Part shown: positions 50,367 to 61,944 of the stretch, piece by piece
How the letters are laid out: each line of letters begins with the position of its first letter
Position numbering within the stretch: position 1 is the first letter of the stretch
Made by a program: the position numbers and the translations under genes
Notes under the pieces: model-generated
The model's database searches: none
Seen by the model: the letters and a program-made list of their open reading frames with translations, nothing else
Told to the model about the DNA's origin: nothing
Source: Mycolicibacter icosiumassiliensis
GTDB lineage: Bacteria; Actinomycetota; Actinomycetes; Mycobacteriales; Mycobacteriaceae
NCBI RefSeq assembly: GCF_900078685.2
Contig: NZ_LT546166.1
Location: 2,620,832-2,684,831, forward strand
DNA: 64,000 nt
Direction of reading: 5' to 3'

Positions 50367-51200
50367 GTGTCTTCCGAATCCGAGTTCGGCTACCAGTTCG
50401 TCAAAGTCGAACGTCCGCGTCCACACGTCGCCCTGATCACGCTGAACCGCCCGGAGCGAATGAACTCCATGGCGTTCGACGTGATGGTTCCGCTGCGCGA
50501 CGCGCTGGCGGAAGTCAGCTACGACAACTCGGTGCGGGTGGTGGTGCTGACCGGGGCCGGCCGGGGGTTCTCCTCGGGCGCCGACCACAAGTCTGCGGGT
50601 TCGGTGCCGCACGTGGCCGGGCTCACCCGGCCCACCTTCGGGTTGCGGTCGATGGAACTGCTCGACGACATCATCCTGGCGCTGCGGCGCCTGCACCAAC
50701 CGGTGATCGCTGCCGTCAACGGAGCAGCCATCGGTGGTGGACTGTGCTTGGCGCTGGCGGCCGACATCCGGGTCGCGGCGTCGGATGCCTATTTTCGGGC
50801 GGCCGGCATCAACAACGGGCTGACCGCCAGTGAGTTGGGCCTGAGCTACCTGCTGCCCCGGGCGATCGGCGCGTCGCGGGCGTTCGAGATCATGCTCACC
50901 GGCCGTGACGTCGACGCCGCCGAGGCCGAGCGAATCGGCCTGGTCTCCCGAGTGGTGGAGCTACCGGAGTTGCTGGACACCTGCTACGACATGGCCGAGC
51001 GGATCGCCGGTTTCTCCCGGCCGGGGACCGAATTGACCAAGCGGACGCTCTGGAGCGGACTCGACGCCGGTAGTCTGGAGGGGCACATGCAGGCCGAGGG
51101 GCTCGGACAGCTCTACGTGCGCCTGCTGACCAGCAACTTCGAGGAAGCCGTCGCTGCGCGCGCCGAGAAGCGCCCACCGGCCTTTACCGACGATAAGTAG
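50367..51200 (+). CDS. echA12: Enoyl-CoA hydratase/isomerase family protein
   Basis: The 277-residue crotonase-fold protein has the CoA-binding/oxyanion segments GRGFSSGADHKSAG and AAVNGAAIGGGLCLALAADI. It should act on an acyl-CoA thioester. The position where classical hydratases carry a catalytic glutamate reads LTASELGLSYLLPRAIG, with Glu retained. Gene order (thioredoxin, this gene, ABC-F) matches EchA12 of M. tuberculosis, so the symbol is by synteny. The substrate is unknown. Confidence 0.85.
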   Translation: MSSESEFGYQFVKVERPRPHVALITLNRPERMNSMAFDVMVPLRDALAEVSYDNSVRVVVLTGAGRGFSSGADHKSAGSVPHVAGLTRPTFGLRSMELLDDIILALRRLHQPVIAAVNGAAIGGGLCLALAADIRVAASDAYFRAAGINNGLTASELGLSYLLPRAIGASRAFEIMLTGRDVDAAEAERIGLVSRVVELPELLDTCYDMAERIAGFSRPGTELTKRTLWSGLDAGSLEGHMQAEGLGQLYVRLLTSNFEEAVAARAEKRPPAFTDDK

Positions 51201-51226
51201 CACCACCACGACAGGAGTACGCGCGC

Positions 51227-52861
51227 GTGATCACCGCAACGGACCTTGAGGTCCGCGCCGGAGCGCGCACCCTGCTCGCCGCCGAGGGCCCGGCGCTGCG
51301 CATCCAGCCCGGCGACCGGATCGGGCTGGTCGGCCGCAATGGCGCCGGCAAGACCACCACCATGCGCATCCTGGCCGGGGAAGGCGAACCGTACGCCGGC
51401 AGCGTCACCCGCACGGGGGAGGTCGGCTACCTGCCCCAGGACCCGCGGGAAGGCAACCTCGACGTGCTGGCCCGCGACCGGGTGCTCTCCGCGCGCGGCC
51501 TGGACTCGATCCTGGTCGACCTGGAGAAGCAGCAGGTGCTGATGGCCGAGGTCGTCGACGACGGCGCCCGCGACAAGGCGATCCGCCGCTACGGCCAGCT
51601 CGAGGAGCGATTCGCCGCACTGGGCGGCTACGCCGCCGAGAGTGAGGCCGGCCGGATCTGCACCAGTCTGGGACTGCCCGAACGGGTGCTGACCCAGCCG
51701 CTGCGCACCCTGTCCGGCGGGCAGCGCCGCCGGGTGGAGCTGGCGCGCATCCTGTTCGCTGCCGCCGAGGGCGGAGCGGGCGGTTCGAGTGGCACCACCT
51801 TGCTGCTCGACGAACCGACCAACCACCTCGATGCCGATTCGATCGGCTGGCTGCGCGACTTCCTGAAGAACCACAGTGGGGGGCTGGTGCTGATCAGCCA
51901 CGACGTGGGCCTGCTGGCCGACGTGGTCAACCGGGTGTGGTTCCTGGATGCGGTACGCGGCGAAGCCGACGTGTACAACATGGGCTGGCAGAAATACCTC
52001 GACGCCCGAGCGACCGATGAGCAGCGTCGCCGCCGGGAGCGGGCCAACGCCGAACGCAAGGCCACTGCGTTGCGCACCCAAGCCGCCAAGATGGGCGCCA
52101 AAGCCACCAAAGCCGTTGCCGCGCAGAATATGCTGCGCCGCGCTGAACGGATGATGGCGGAGCTGGACGACGAGCGGGTGGCCGACAAGGTGGCCCGGAT
52201 CAAATTCCCGACCCCGGCCGCGTGCGGAAAAACGCCGCTGATGGCCAGCGGACTGACCAAGATGTACGGCTCGCTGGAGATCTTCAGCGGTGTCGACCTG
52301 GCCATCGACCGCGGTTCGCGGGTGGTGGTGCTGGGTCTCAACGGCGCCGGCAAGACCACGCTGCTGCGGTTGCTCGCCGGAGTGGAAACCCCCGACGCCG
52401 GCCAGCTCGAACCTGGCCACGGTTGCAAGATCGGCTACTTCGCCCAGGAACACGACACCATCGACAATGCCGCGACGGTGTGGGAGAACATCGTTCACGC
52501 GGCCCCCGACACCTCGGAGCAGGATCTGCGGGGACTGTTGGGCGCGTTCATGTTTACCGGGCCGCAGCTGGAACAACCGGCCGGCACACTGTCCGGCGGT
52601 GAGAAGACCCGACTGGCGCTGGCCGGACTGGTGGCATCCACCGCGAACGTACTGCTGCTCGACGAACCGACCAACAACCTCGATCCGGCGTCGCGTGAAC
52701 AGGTCCTGGACGCGCTGCGCAGCTATGCCGGCGCGGTGGTGCTGGTCACCCACGACCCGGGCGCGGCCGAGGCGCTCGACCCACAGCGCGTGGTGTTGCT
52801 GCCCGACGGCACCGAGGATCATTGGTCGGCGGACTACCGCGATCTGATCGAGCTGGCCTGA
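51227..52861 (+). CDS. ABC-F family ATPase
   Basis: The 544-residue soluble protein has two ABC domains and no membrane part. The first has GRNGAGKTTTMRIL, LSGGQRRRVELARI and LLLDEPTNHLD; the second GLNGAGKTTLLRLL, LSGGEKTRLALAGL and LLLDEPTNNLD. The linker between them (about 255-315) is long, basic and Ala/Arg/Lys-rich, the P-site tRNA interaction motif of ABC-F factors. Such proteins act on ribosomes in translation control or antibiotic protection. The GTG start follows ACAGGAG. Position matches Rv1473. Confidence 0.92.
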   Translation: MITATDLEVRAGARTLLAAEGPALRIQPGDRIGLVGRNGAGKTTTMRILAGEGEPYAGSVTRTGEVGYLPQDPREGNLDVLARDRVLSARGLDSILVDLEKQQVLMAEVVDDGARDKAIRRYGQLEERFAALGGYAAESEAGRICTSLGLPERVLTQPLRTLSGGQRRRVELARILFAAAEGGAGGSSGTTLLLDEPTNHLDADSIGWLRDFLKNHSGGLVLISHDVGLLADVVNRVWFLDAVRGEADVYNMGWQKYLDARATDEQRRRRERANAERKATALRTQAAKMGAKATKAVAAQNMLRRAERMMAELDDERVADKVARIKFPTPAACGKTPLMASGLTKMYGSLEIFSGVDLAIDRGSRVVVLGLNGAGKTTLLRLLAGVETPDAGQLEPGHGCKIGYFAQEHDTIDNAATVWENIVHAAPDTSEQDLRGLLGAFMFTGPQLEQPAGTLSGGEKTRLALAGLVASTANVLLLDEPTNNLDPASREQVLDALRSYAGAVVLVTHDPGAAEALDPQRVVLLPDGTEDHWSADYRDLIELA

Positions 52862-52945
52862 CAGGATTTCAGCCAAACCCGCCCGATCGCCTCGCCACCT
52901 TCCTACGCTGAACCCGTTGGGCCGGCGAGGGGATGGTGAGGGGAC

Positions 52946-53146
52946 GTGGCAACGACGACGAAACCGAACAAGCAACGCGATCTTCAGCTAGTCGAGTTGC
53001 GCAGCGCCTATGAGCGCGGGGCGAGTATCCGGACCTTGGCGGCGTCGACCGGCCGATCGTACGGATCTGTGCACAGCATGCTGCGGGAGTCGGGCGCGGC
53101 GATGCGCAGCCGCGGTGGACCCAACCACCGCACCCGATCGCGCTAG
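52946..53146 (+). CDS. Small helix-turn-helix protein (Rv1473A-type)
   Basis: The 66-residue basic protein contains a helix-turn-helix (YERGASIRTLAASTGRSYGS, about 19-38) with VHSMLRESGAAMRSRGG after it, as in small Lsr2/BldC-unlike actinobacterial regulators and the DNA-binding end of helix-turn-helix 'GASIR' proteins. The GTG at 52946 is preceded by GGTGAGGGG. The target is unknown. Its stop is 16 bases from the convergent tetR gene. Confidence 0.8.
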   Translation: MATTTKPNKQRDLQLVELRSAYERGASIRTLAASTGRSYGSVHSMLRESGAAMRSRGGPNHRTRSR

Positions 53147-53162
53147 CTACTAGGCAGCGAAA

Positions 53163-53726
53163 TCAGCTCTGCCGCACCGAATCCTCGACCAGGTCGAGGA
53201 CCGCGGATAGCCGCTGCGGATCTTCGCCCGACGCCAGTCGCGCGACCAGGCCGTCGAGCACCAGATCCAGATAGCAGTGCAATACGTCGGCGGGGACGTC
53301 GTCGCGCAGCCGGCCGGCCTGCTTCTGGCGATGCAGCCGATCTGTTGTCGCAGCAGCCAATTCGGCTGACCGCTCCGCCCAGCCGCGGCTGAACTCCGGG
53401 TCGTGGCGCAGTTTTCGGGCGATCTCCAGCCGGGTGGCCAGCCAGTCGAACTGCTCCGGCGCCGCCAACATGTCCCGCATCACGCCGATCAGGCCCTCAC
53501 GCGAGGCCACATCAGCCATCCGCTGCGCATCCTCGCGGGCCAACTCGAAGAACAGCGTGTCCTTGTCGCGGAAGTGATGGAAGATCGCCCCGCGCGACAA
53601 CCCAACCGTCTGCTCCAGTCGCCGCACCGTGGCCTGGTCGTACCCGTACGCGGCGAAACACCGCCGCGCGCCATCGAGGATCTGGCGGCGCCGGGCCGCC
53701 AGGTGATCCTCGCTGACCCTGGGCAT
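53163..53726 (-). CDS. TetR-family regulator downstream of aconitase (AcnR-like)
   Basis: The 187-residue regulator has the N-terminal TetR helix-turn-helix (about 12-60: RRQILDGARRCFAAYGYDQA, RRLEQTVGLSRGAIFHHFRD) and an alpha-helical ligand domain. It lies 14 bases after acn in the same direction. In Corynebacterium the equivalent gene encodes AcnR, a repressor of acn, and Rv1474c occupies this place in M. tuberculosis. Regulation of acn is therefore likely. Confidence 0.87.
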   Translation of the reverse strand: MPRVSEDHLAARRRQILDGARRCFAAYGYDQATVRRLEQTVGLSRGAIFHHFRDKDTLFFELAREDAQRMADVASREGLIGVMRDMLAAPEQFDWLATRLEIARKLRHDPEFSRGWAERSAELAAATTDRLHRQKQAGRLRDDVPADVLHCYLDLVLDGLVARLASGEDPQRLSAVLDLVEDSVRQS

Positions 53727-53740
53727 CAGGTGATCGCCGT

Positions 53741-56653
<2,913 letters not shown>

Positions 56654-56688
56654 TCATAACCCTAACAGTACGATTGTCCTGTATAAAG

Positions 56689-56707
56689 TAAGGTTCACCT
56701 CACCTAG
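56689..56707. promoter_or_regulatory. IdeR-like iron box between acn and the Rv1476-type gene
   Basis: TAAGGTTCACCTCACCTAG matches 15 of 19 positions of the IdeR consensus TWAGGTWAGSCTWACCTWA. It lies in the -35 region of the rightward gene (-10 candidate TACCGT 56718-56723) and just upstream of the -35 region of acn (-10 candidate TAGGGT 56659-56664). Confidence 0.5.
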
Positions 56708-56731
56708 CCGGGGTTGATACCGTCATCAACC

Positions 56732-57283
56732 GTGACGATCCAGCACCCGCCGGCCTACATCCCCGGCGAGCTCTGCCTCACCGTCGGCCTCGACCCGGCT
56801 ACCCCGCCCGACGACTGCATGGCGTTGGTCAAGGTTGCTGTCGCCGCGGACGGGGTGAGTGCACCGGCGGCCGATGTGCCGGCCCTGCGCGAAGTGGTGG
56901 CCGAGGCGGGCCGCGACGGCATCGACCTCAAGATCGTCGAGGTCGCCCGCAATCCCGGAATGGACACCGCGCTGCGCGACGTCGCCACGGTGGTCGGCTA
57001 CGACTATCCCGATTCCACTGTCCTGGTCGTCAGTACGAACTATGTGGGCAGCTACAGCGGCCAGTTTCACCGGTCCAAGCTGGAGGCCGCCGAAGACCAC
57101 GCCAAAACCGGCAATCCGGTGGTCTCCGCGCAGAATTTCCTGCACGAATTGACCACCCCGGATCTGCCCTGGACCGGCATGACGGTGGTGCTGCTGGTGG
57201 GGGTGGCGGCGGCGGCCGTCGGCACCCGCTTTCTGCAGCGACGCAGCAAACAGGCTACTGAGCGCTCCGACGTCGCCAACTAG
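56732..57283 (+). CDS. Rv1476-family membrane protein (DUF6676)
   Basis: The 183-residue protein has a soluble N-terminal region (about 1-145: IPGELCLTVGLDPATPPDDC, EVARNPGMDTALRDVATVVG) and one C-terminal transmembrane helix (about 150-172) followed by a basic tail (RRSKQ). It is the mycobacterial Rv1476 family, conserved upstream of ripA. The function is unknown. GTG 56732 is preferred because TACCGT ends eight bases before it; a TTG at 56714 would add six residues. A strong hairpin follows the gene. Confidence 0.82.
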   Translation: MTIQHPPAYIPGELCLTVGLDPATPPDDCMALVKVAVAADGVSAPAADVPALREVVAEAGRDGIDLKIVEVARNPGMDTALRDVATVVGYDYPDSTVLVVSTNYVGSYSGQFHRSKLEAAEDHAKTGNPVVSAQNFLHELTTPDLPWTGMTVVLLVGVAAAAVGTRFLQRRSKQATERSDVAN

Positions 57284-57307
57284 CGGCCTTACCTCCGAAA
57301 ACCCGGA

Positions 57308-57334
57308 AACTGGGCGATTAATTGTCGCCCAGTT
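57308..57334 (+). terminator. Strong hairpin after the Rv1476-type gene
   Basis: Perfect 10-base arms AACTGGGCGA (57308-57317) and TCGCCCAGTT (57325-57334) with a 7-base AT-rich loop lie 24 bases after the stop codon. There is no T-run, which is common in mycobacteria. It would separate this gene from the ripA transcript. Confidence 0.6.
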
Positions 57335-57355
57335 GTGGGCTGTCGCAAATAATTA

Positions 57356-57372
57356 GGTCACCGAATGGTCAC
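57356..57372 (+). promoter_or_regulatory. GGTCAC-N5-GGTCAC direct repeat upstream of ripA
   Basis: Two identical GGTCAC units are spaced 11 bases apart, one helical turn, in the AT-rich ripA upstream region. This is the layout of OmpR-family response-regulator sites. MtrA, which is reported to control ripA in mycobacteria, is the obvious candidate. Confidence 0.4.
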
Positions 57373-57536
57373 AACGCGCTTAATTACATTAACGTAGTTT
57401 GTTACGAATGTTTCTCCAGTGACTGATGTGACGTATGGTCTCAAAAGGCGCAGCTGTTGTATCTGATGTTTCTGTGCTTTTGCCACCGGCCGAAGCGCGG
57501 CGCCGCCTGCTGAGAGTCCGAGGAGATCGAAGCCGA

Positions 57537-58973
57537 ATGAGACGCATCCGCTGTGGCTCCGATGGCTCTGTTTTCCGACGGGCGACCCGGTTCGCCCACC
57601 CCGCGACGGTGTCGGTCCTCAGTGCCGCGATGCTGCTGGGCACCCCGGGGCTGGCCGCAGCCCAACCCGGAGGGGACCCCGACGGTATCGCCGCGCTGAT
57701 CGCCGACGTCGCCGACGCCAACCAGCAGCTGCAGAACCTGGGCGCACAGATCGCCGAGGAGAAGGAAGGGGTCAACAAGGCCCTGGTGGATCTGCAGACC
57801 GCCCGGGATGACGCAGCCGAAGCCCAACACGAAGTGGAGTCCGGCCGGCAGGCGATCGCCGACGCCGACGCCGCGATCGCCGCCGCGCAGCGACGGTTCA
57901 ACACCTTCGCCGCGTCGACGTACGTCAACGGGCCCTCGGACAGCTACCTGACCGCGGCCAACCCCTCGGACCTGATCGCCACGGCGGCGGCCGGCCAGAC
58001 CCTGGCGCTCTCCTCCCAGCAGGCGCTGGACCATCTCAAACAGGCCCGCACCGAGCAGTTGAACAAGGAGTCGGCCGCCCGGCTGGCGAAGCAGAAGGCC
58101 GATCAGGCCGTCGCCGACGCGCAGTCCAGCCAGGACGCCGCGGTGGCTGCGCTCACCGACACCCAGCGCAAGTTCGGCGAACAGCAGGGCGAGATCGACC
58201 GGCTGGCCGCACGACGCAACGAGGCGCAGGCCAAACTCGCCGCGGCCCGCGGCCACGAGCAGCCTCTCGCGGGGCCCGCGCCGGCCGGTGCCACAAGCGG
58301 TGATCGGTGGGGAAATCCCGCCGGTCCGGTCGCCGGCCCCACGGTCGGCAAGCCCGCGCAATGGGACGGTGCCTGGGACCCGACCCTGCCGATGGTGCCC
58401 AGTGCCGACGTTCCCGGCGACCCGGTCGCGGTTATCAACCAAGTGCTGGGGATCTCGCAGACCTCGGCGCAGGTGACGGCAAACCTGGGCCAGAAATTCC
58501 TGCAGTCGCTGGGCCTGGCCAAGCCCGACGACACCGGTATCAACAACGGCAAAATCCCGCGGGTGTACGGCCGGCAGGCCTCCGAATACGTGATCCGCCG
58601 TGGCCTGTCGCAGCGCGGTGTGCCCTACTCCTGGGGTGGCGGCACCGCCGCGGGGCCTGGCCGCGGTATCGGCTCCGGTTCGGGCACGGTCGGTTTCGAC
58701 TGTTCCGGGCTGATCCTCTACGCCTTCGCCGGGGTGGGCATCAAGCTGCCGCACTACTCGGGTTCGCAGTACAAGATGGGCCGCCAGATCCCCTCGGCGC
58801 TGGCGCGTCGCGGCGACGTCATCTTCTACGGCCCCGGTGGTAGTCAGCACGTGACGCTCTACCTCGGCAACGGCCTGATGCTGGAGGCCCCCGACGTGGG
58901 GCAGACGGTGAAGGTGTCGCCGGTCCGCAAGAGCGGCATGACGCCTTACGTAGTCCGATACATCGAGTACTGA
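57537..58973 (+). CDS. ripA: Peptidoglycan endopeptidase RipA
   Basis: The 478-residue exported enzyme cleaves the D-Glu/mDAP bond in peptidoglycan stem peptides during septum splitting. It has a signal peptide (about 1-40), a long coiled-coil domain (about 42-245, with SAARLAKQKADQAVADAQSS) that can cap the active site, a Pro/Gly-rich linker, and the NlpC/P60 domain (about 355-478). Catalytic Cys389 is in GFDCSGL and His438 in SQHVTLY, six residues later than in M. tuberculosis. ATG 57537 has AGGAGA upstream. ripB follows ten bases later. Confidence 0.95.
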   Translation: MRRIRCGSDGSVFRRATRFAHPATVSVLSAAMLLGTPGLAAAQPGGDPDGIAALIADVADANQQLQNLGAQIAEEKEGVNKALVDLQTARDDAAEAQHEVESGRQAIADADAAIAAAQRRFNTFAASTYVNGPSDSYLTAANPSDLIATAAAGQTLALSSQQALDHLKQARTEQLNKESAARLAKQKADQAVADAQSSQDAAVAALTDTQRKFGEQQGEIDRLAARRNEAQAKLAAARGHEQPLAGPAPAGATSGDRWGNPAGPVAGPTVGKPAQWDGAWDPTLPMVPSADVPGDPVAVINQVLGISQTSAQVTANLGQKFLQSLGLAKPDDTGINNGKIPRVYGRQASEYVIRRGLSQRGVPYSWGGGTAAGPGRGIGSGSGTVGFDCSGLILYAFAGVGIKLPHYSGSQYKMGRQIPSALARRGDVIFYGPGGSQHVTLYLGNGLMLEAPDVGQTVKVSPVRKSGMTPYVVRYIEY

Positions 58974-58983
58974 CGGCGGTGCC

Positions 58984-59685
58984 ATGCAACTGAGTTCATT
59001 ACGTCTCTCGCGCCTCATCGGGTCGCTGCTGGTTGCGATCCCGGTGATGATGAGCCTGGCCGGACCGGCCGAGGCAGACCCTGGGTGGGACCCCACCCTG
59101 CCGGCGACGATCAGCGCCGGTGCGCCCGGTGACCCGTTGGCGGTCGCCAACGCGTCGCTGCAGGCCACCGCCAACGCCACCCAGACCACGATGGAGCTGG
59201 GCCGCAAGTTCCTCTCTGGCCTCGGGTTCAACGTAGGCGATGAAGCCGCCGGCAATGTGTCACCCGGCCAGCGGGTGCACGGCAAGCAGGCCATCGAGTA
59301 CGTGATTCGCCGCGGCGGCGCGCAGATGGGCGTGCCCTACTCCTGGGGCGGCGGTTCGCTGACCGGTCCCAGCAAGGGCATCGACTCCGGTGCGGGCACG
59401 GTCGGTTTCGACTGCTCGGGCCTGATGCGTTACGCGTTCGCCGGTGTCGGCGTGCTGATCCCGCGGTTCTCCGGTGACCAGTACAACGCCGGGCGGCACA
59501 TTCCGCCGAGTCAGGCCCGGCGCGGAGACCTGATGTTCTACGGCCCCGGTGGCGGCCAGCACGTCACCATGTACCTGGGTGGTGGGAAGATGCTGGAGGC
59601 TTCGGGCAGCGCCGGCAAGGTAGTCGTCAGCCCGGTGCGGACATCGGGGATGACGCCGTATCTGACCCGGATCATCGAGTACTAA
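58984..59685 (+). CDS. ripB: Peptidoglycan endopeptidase RipB
   Basis: The 233-residue protein has a signal peptide (about 1-34, cleavage near Ala-Glu-Ala-Asp) and an NlpC/P60 domain almost identical to that of RipA but without the coiled coil. Catalytic Cys144 is in VGFDCSGLMRYAFAG and the histidine in GGQHVTMYLGGG. It lacks the autoinhibitory domain, so it should be active once exported. It is tightly linked to ripA and likely arose by duplication. Confidence 0.94.
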   Translation: MQLSSLRLSRLIGSLLVAIPVMMSLAGPAEADPGWDPTLPATISAGAPGDPLAVANASLQATANATQTTMELGRKFLSGLGFNVGDEAAGNVSPGQRVHGKQAIEYVIRRGGAQMGVPYSWGGGSLTGPSKGIDSGAGTVGFDCSGLMRYAFAGVGVLIPRFSGDQYNAGRHIPPSQARRGDLMFYGPGGGQHVTMYLGGGKMLEASGSAGKVVVSPVRTSGMTPYLTRIIEY

Positions 59686-59741
59686 CGCATTCGGGACGGC
59701 CCTTACGTCGACGGATGCTGCTAACCCTGGAATAGTGAAAC

Positions 59742-59762
59742 GAGGGCACAACGCTGCCCCTC
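59742..59762 (+). terminator. Possible hairpin between ripB and moxR1
   Basis: GAGGGCA and TGCCCCTC pair with one bulged C around a six-base loop (CAACGC), 56 bases after the ripB stop. It may attenuate transcription into the moxR1 operon. There is no T-run. Confidence 0.3.
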
Positions 59763-59817
59763 GGCCGTGCGCCGTGCAAGCAGTTGTGTCTGACCGACCT
59801 TTGTGGAGGATTTGTCG

Positions 59818-60936
59818 ATGACGTCATCGGATGGGACGCCCGCGGGCGCCAGCGGTTTCCCCGGCTCGGCCGGTGCCGAGACAGGCACAGTCGGCGGTAG
59901 CGGGCTCGCCGCCGACGTACACGCGCTGGAGCGGGCCATCTTCGAGGTCAAGCGCGTCATCGTCGGCCAGGACCAGCTCGTCGAGCGCATCCTGGTCGGC
60001 CTGCTCGCCAAGGGCCACGTGCTGCTCGAAGGCGTGCCCGGTGTCGCCAAGACCCTGGCCGTGGAGACCTTCGCCAAGGTGGTCGGCGGATCGTTCGCGC
60101 GCATTCAGTTCACCCCGGACCTGGTGCCCACCGACATCATCGGTACCCGCATCTACCGGCAGGGCCGCGAGGAGTTCGACACCGAGCTCGGCCCGGTGAT
60201 GACCAACTTCCTGCTGGCCGACGAGATCAACCGCGCACCGGCCAAGGTGCAGTCGGCGCTGCTGGAGGTCATGCAGGAGCGCAAGGTCTCGATCGGCGGC
60301 AAGAGCTTCGCGCTGCCCAACCCGTTCCTGGTGATGGCCACCCAGAACCCGATCGAACACGAGGGTGTCTACCCGCTGCCCGAGGCGCAGCGCGACCGCT
60401 TCCTGTTCAAGATCAACGTCAGCTACCCCTCGCCCGAAGAAGAGCGCGAGATCATCTACCGGATGGGCGTCACCCCGCCGGAGCCCAAGCAGATCCTCGG
60501 CACCGGCGACCTGGTGCGGCTGCAGACGCTGGCGGCCAACAACTTCGTGCACCACGCTCTGGTGGACTACGTCGTGCGGGTGATCACCGCAACGCGCCAG
60601 CCCGAGCAGTTCGGCATGCCGGACGTGAAGAACTGGCTGTCGTTCGGTGCGTCGCCGCGTGCCTCGTTGGGCATCATCTCCGCGTCCCGGGCGCTAGCCC
60701 TGGTCCGTGGCCGCGACTACGTGATCCCGCAGGACGTCATCGAGGTCATCCCGGACGTGCTGCGGCACCGCCTGGTGCTGTCCTACGACGCACTGGCCGA
60801 TGAGATCACCCCGGAGATCGTGATCAACCGGGTGCTGCAGACGGTGCCGCTGGCTCAGGTGAACGCTGTTCCGCAGCAACAGCATTCGTCGGCACCGGGT
60901 GCCCCGACACCGGCGGCAGTGGCCGGCGGTCGGTGA
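59818..60936 (+). CDS. moxR1: MoxR-family AAA+ ATPase
   Basis: The 372-residue AAA+ protein has Walker A LLEGVPGVAKTLAVE, Walker B FLLADEINRAP, sensor MATQNPIEHEGVYPLPEAQR and a C-terminal lid domain. A flexible Gly/Ser/Ala-rich N-terminus (about 1-35) precedes the fold. MoxR proteins act as chaperones that insert cofactors or activate partner proteins and typically pair with VWA proteins, here the gene at 61945. ATG 59818 has GGAGGA seven bases upstream. The stop overlaps the DUF58 gene (GTGA). Confidence 0.93.
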   Translation: MTSSDGTPAGASGFPGSAGAETGTVGGSGLAADVHALERAIFEVKRVIVGQDQLVERILVGLLAKGHVLLEGVPGVAKTLAVETFAKVVGGSFARIQFTPDLVPTDIIGTRIYRQGREEFDTELGPVMTNFLLADEINRAPAKVQSALLEVMQERKVSIGGKSFALPNPFLVMATQNPIEHEGVYPLPEAQRDRFLFKINVSYPSPEEEREIIYRMGVTPPEPKQILGTGDLVRLQTLAANNFVHHALVDYVVRVITATRQPEQFGMPDVKNWLSFGASPRASLGIISASRALALVRGRDYVIPQDVIEVIPDVLRHRLVLSYDALADEITPEIVINRVLQTVPLAQVNAVPQQQHSSAPGAPTPAAVAGGR

Positions 60937-61916
60937 GCGACCCCGACACCGGGCAAGGAATCGGGGAATCCCGGCGCCCGGACACCAGCACCGCACCGCC
61001 ATCGATGCTGCGCGGAGGAATCCGCGACCCCAAGCTGGCGGCGGCACTGCGCACCCTGGAGCTGACGGTCAAACGCAAGCTCGACGGGGTGCTGCACGGG
61101 GATCACCTCGGCCTGATTCCCGGCCCGGGCTCCGAGCCCGGTGAGTCCCGGCTCTACCAGCCGGGCGATGACGTGCGCCGGATGGACTGGTCGGTCACGG
61201 CCCGCACCACCCATCCGCACGTGCGGCAGATGATCGCCGACCGCGAGCTGGAGACCTGGCTGGTGGTCGACATGTCGGCCAGCATGGATTTCGGCACCGC
61301 CACCTGCGAGAAACGTGACCTGGCGGTGGCAGCGGCGGCGGCGATCGTCTACCTCAACAGCGGCGGAGGGAACCGGCTGGGCGCACTGGTGGCCAACGGT
61401 GAGCGAGTCTTGCGAGTCCCGGCCCGCTCGGGTCGCAACCACGAGCAGACCCTGCTGCGCACCATCGCCACCATTCCACGGGCCCCCGCTGGGGTGCGGG
61501 GCGACCTGGCGGCGGCCATCGACGCACTGCGCAGGCCCGAACGCCGGCGCGGGATGGCGGTCATCATCAGCGACTTCCTCGGACCGATCAACTGGATGCG
61601 CCCGCTACGGGCGATTGCCGCCCGCCACGAGGTGCTGGGCATCGAGATCCTCGACCCGCGTGATGTCGAGTTGCCCGATGTCGGCGACGTGGTGCTGCAG
61701 GACACCGAATCCGGGATCACCCGTGAGTTCACCATCGACGCCAAGCTGCGTGACGATTTCGCCCGGGCCGCGGTGGCCCACCGCGCCGATGTCGCGCGTG
61801 CGTTGCGCAGCTGCGGAGCGCCGTTGCTGGGGTTGCGGACCGACCGGGACTGGATCGCCGACATCGTCCGATTCGTCGAGTCACGCCGGCGCGGCGCGCT
61901 GGCGGGGATGCCGTGA
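60933..61916 (+). CDS. DUF58 domain protein (Rv1480-type)
   Basis: The 327-residue soluble protein has the DUF58 core DDVRRMDWSVTARTTHPHVR and a VWA-like half ELETWLVVDMSASMDFGTAT with a DxSxS metal-site motif. VIISDFLGPINWMRPLRAIA follows. DUF58 proteins accompany MoxR ATPases and VWA membrane proteins across bacteria. The molecular role is unknown. GTG overlaps the moxR1 stop, and the next gene lies 28 bases downstream. Confidence 0.9.
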   Translation: MSDPDTGQGIGESRRPDTSTAPPSMLRGGIRDPKLAAALRTLELTVKRKLDGVLHGDHLGLIPGPGSEPGESRLYQPGDDVRRMDWSVTARTTHPHVRQMIADRELETWLVVDMSASMDFGTATCEKRDLAVAAAAAIVYLNSGGGNRLGALVANGERVLRVPARSGRNHEQTLLRTIATIPRAPAGVRGDLAAAIDALRRPERRRGMAVIISDFLGPINWMRPLRAIAARHEVLGIEILDPRDVELPDVGDVVLQDTESGITREFTIDAKLRDDFARAAVAHRADVARALRSCGAPLLGLRTDRDWIADIVRFVESRRRGALAGMP

Positions 61917-61944
61917 ACTCGACCCGTAAACAGACAGGTCTGCT

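Noticed and set aside
57354..57372. TTAGGTCACCGAATGGTCA as a second IdeR box upstream of ripA
   Set aside because: Only the left half fits the IdeR consensus; the stretch is better explained as the GGTCAC direct repeat.
57441..59294. 617-codon minus-strand frame opposite ripA/ripB
   Set aside because: A shadow frame created by high GC content; no start context or domain, and the opposite strand is certain.
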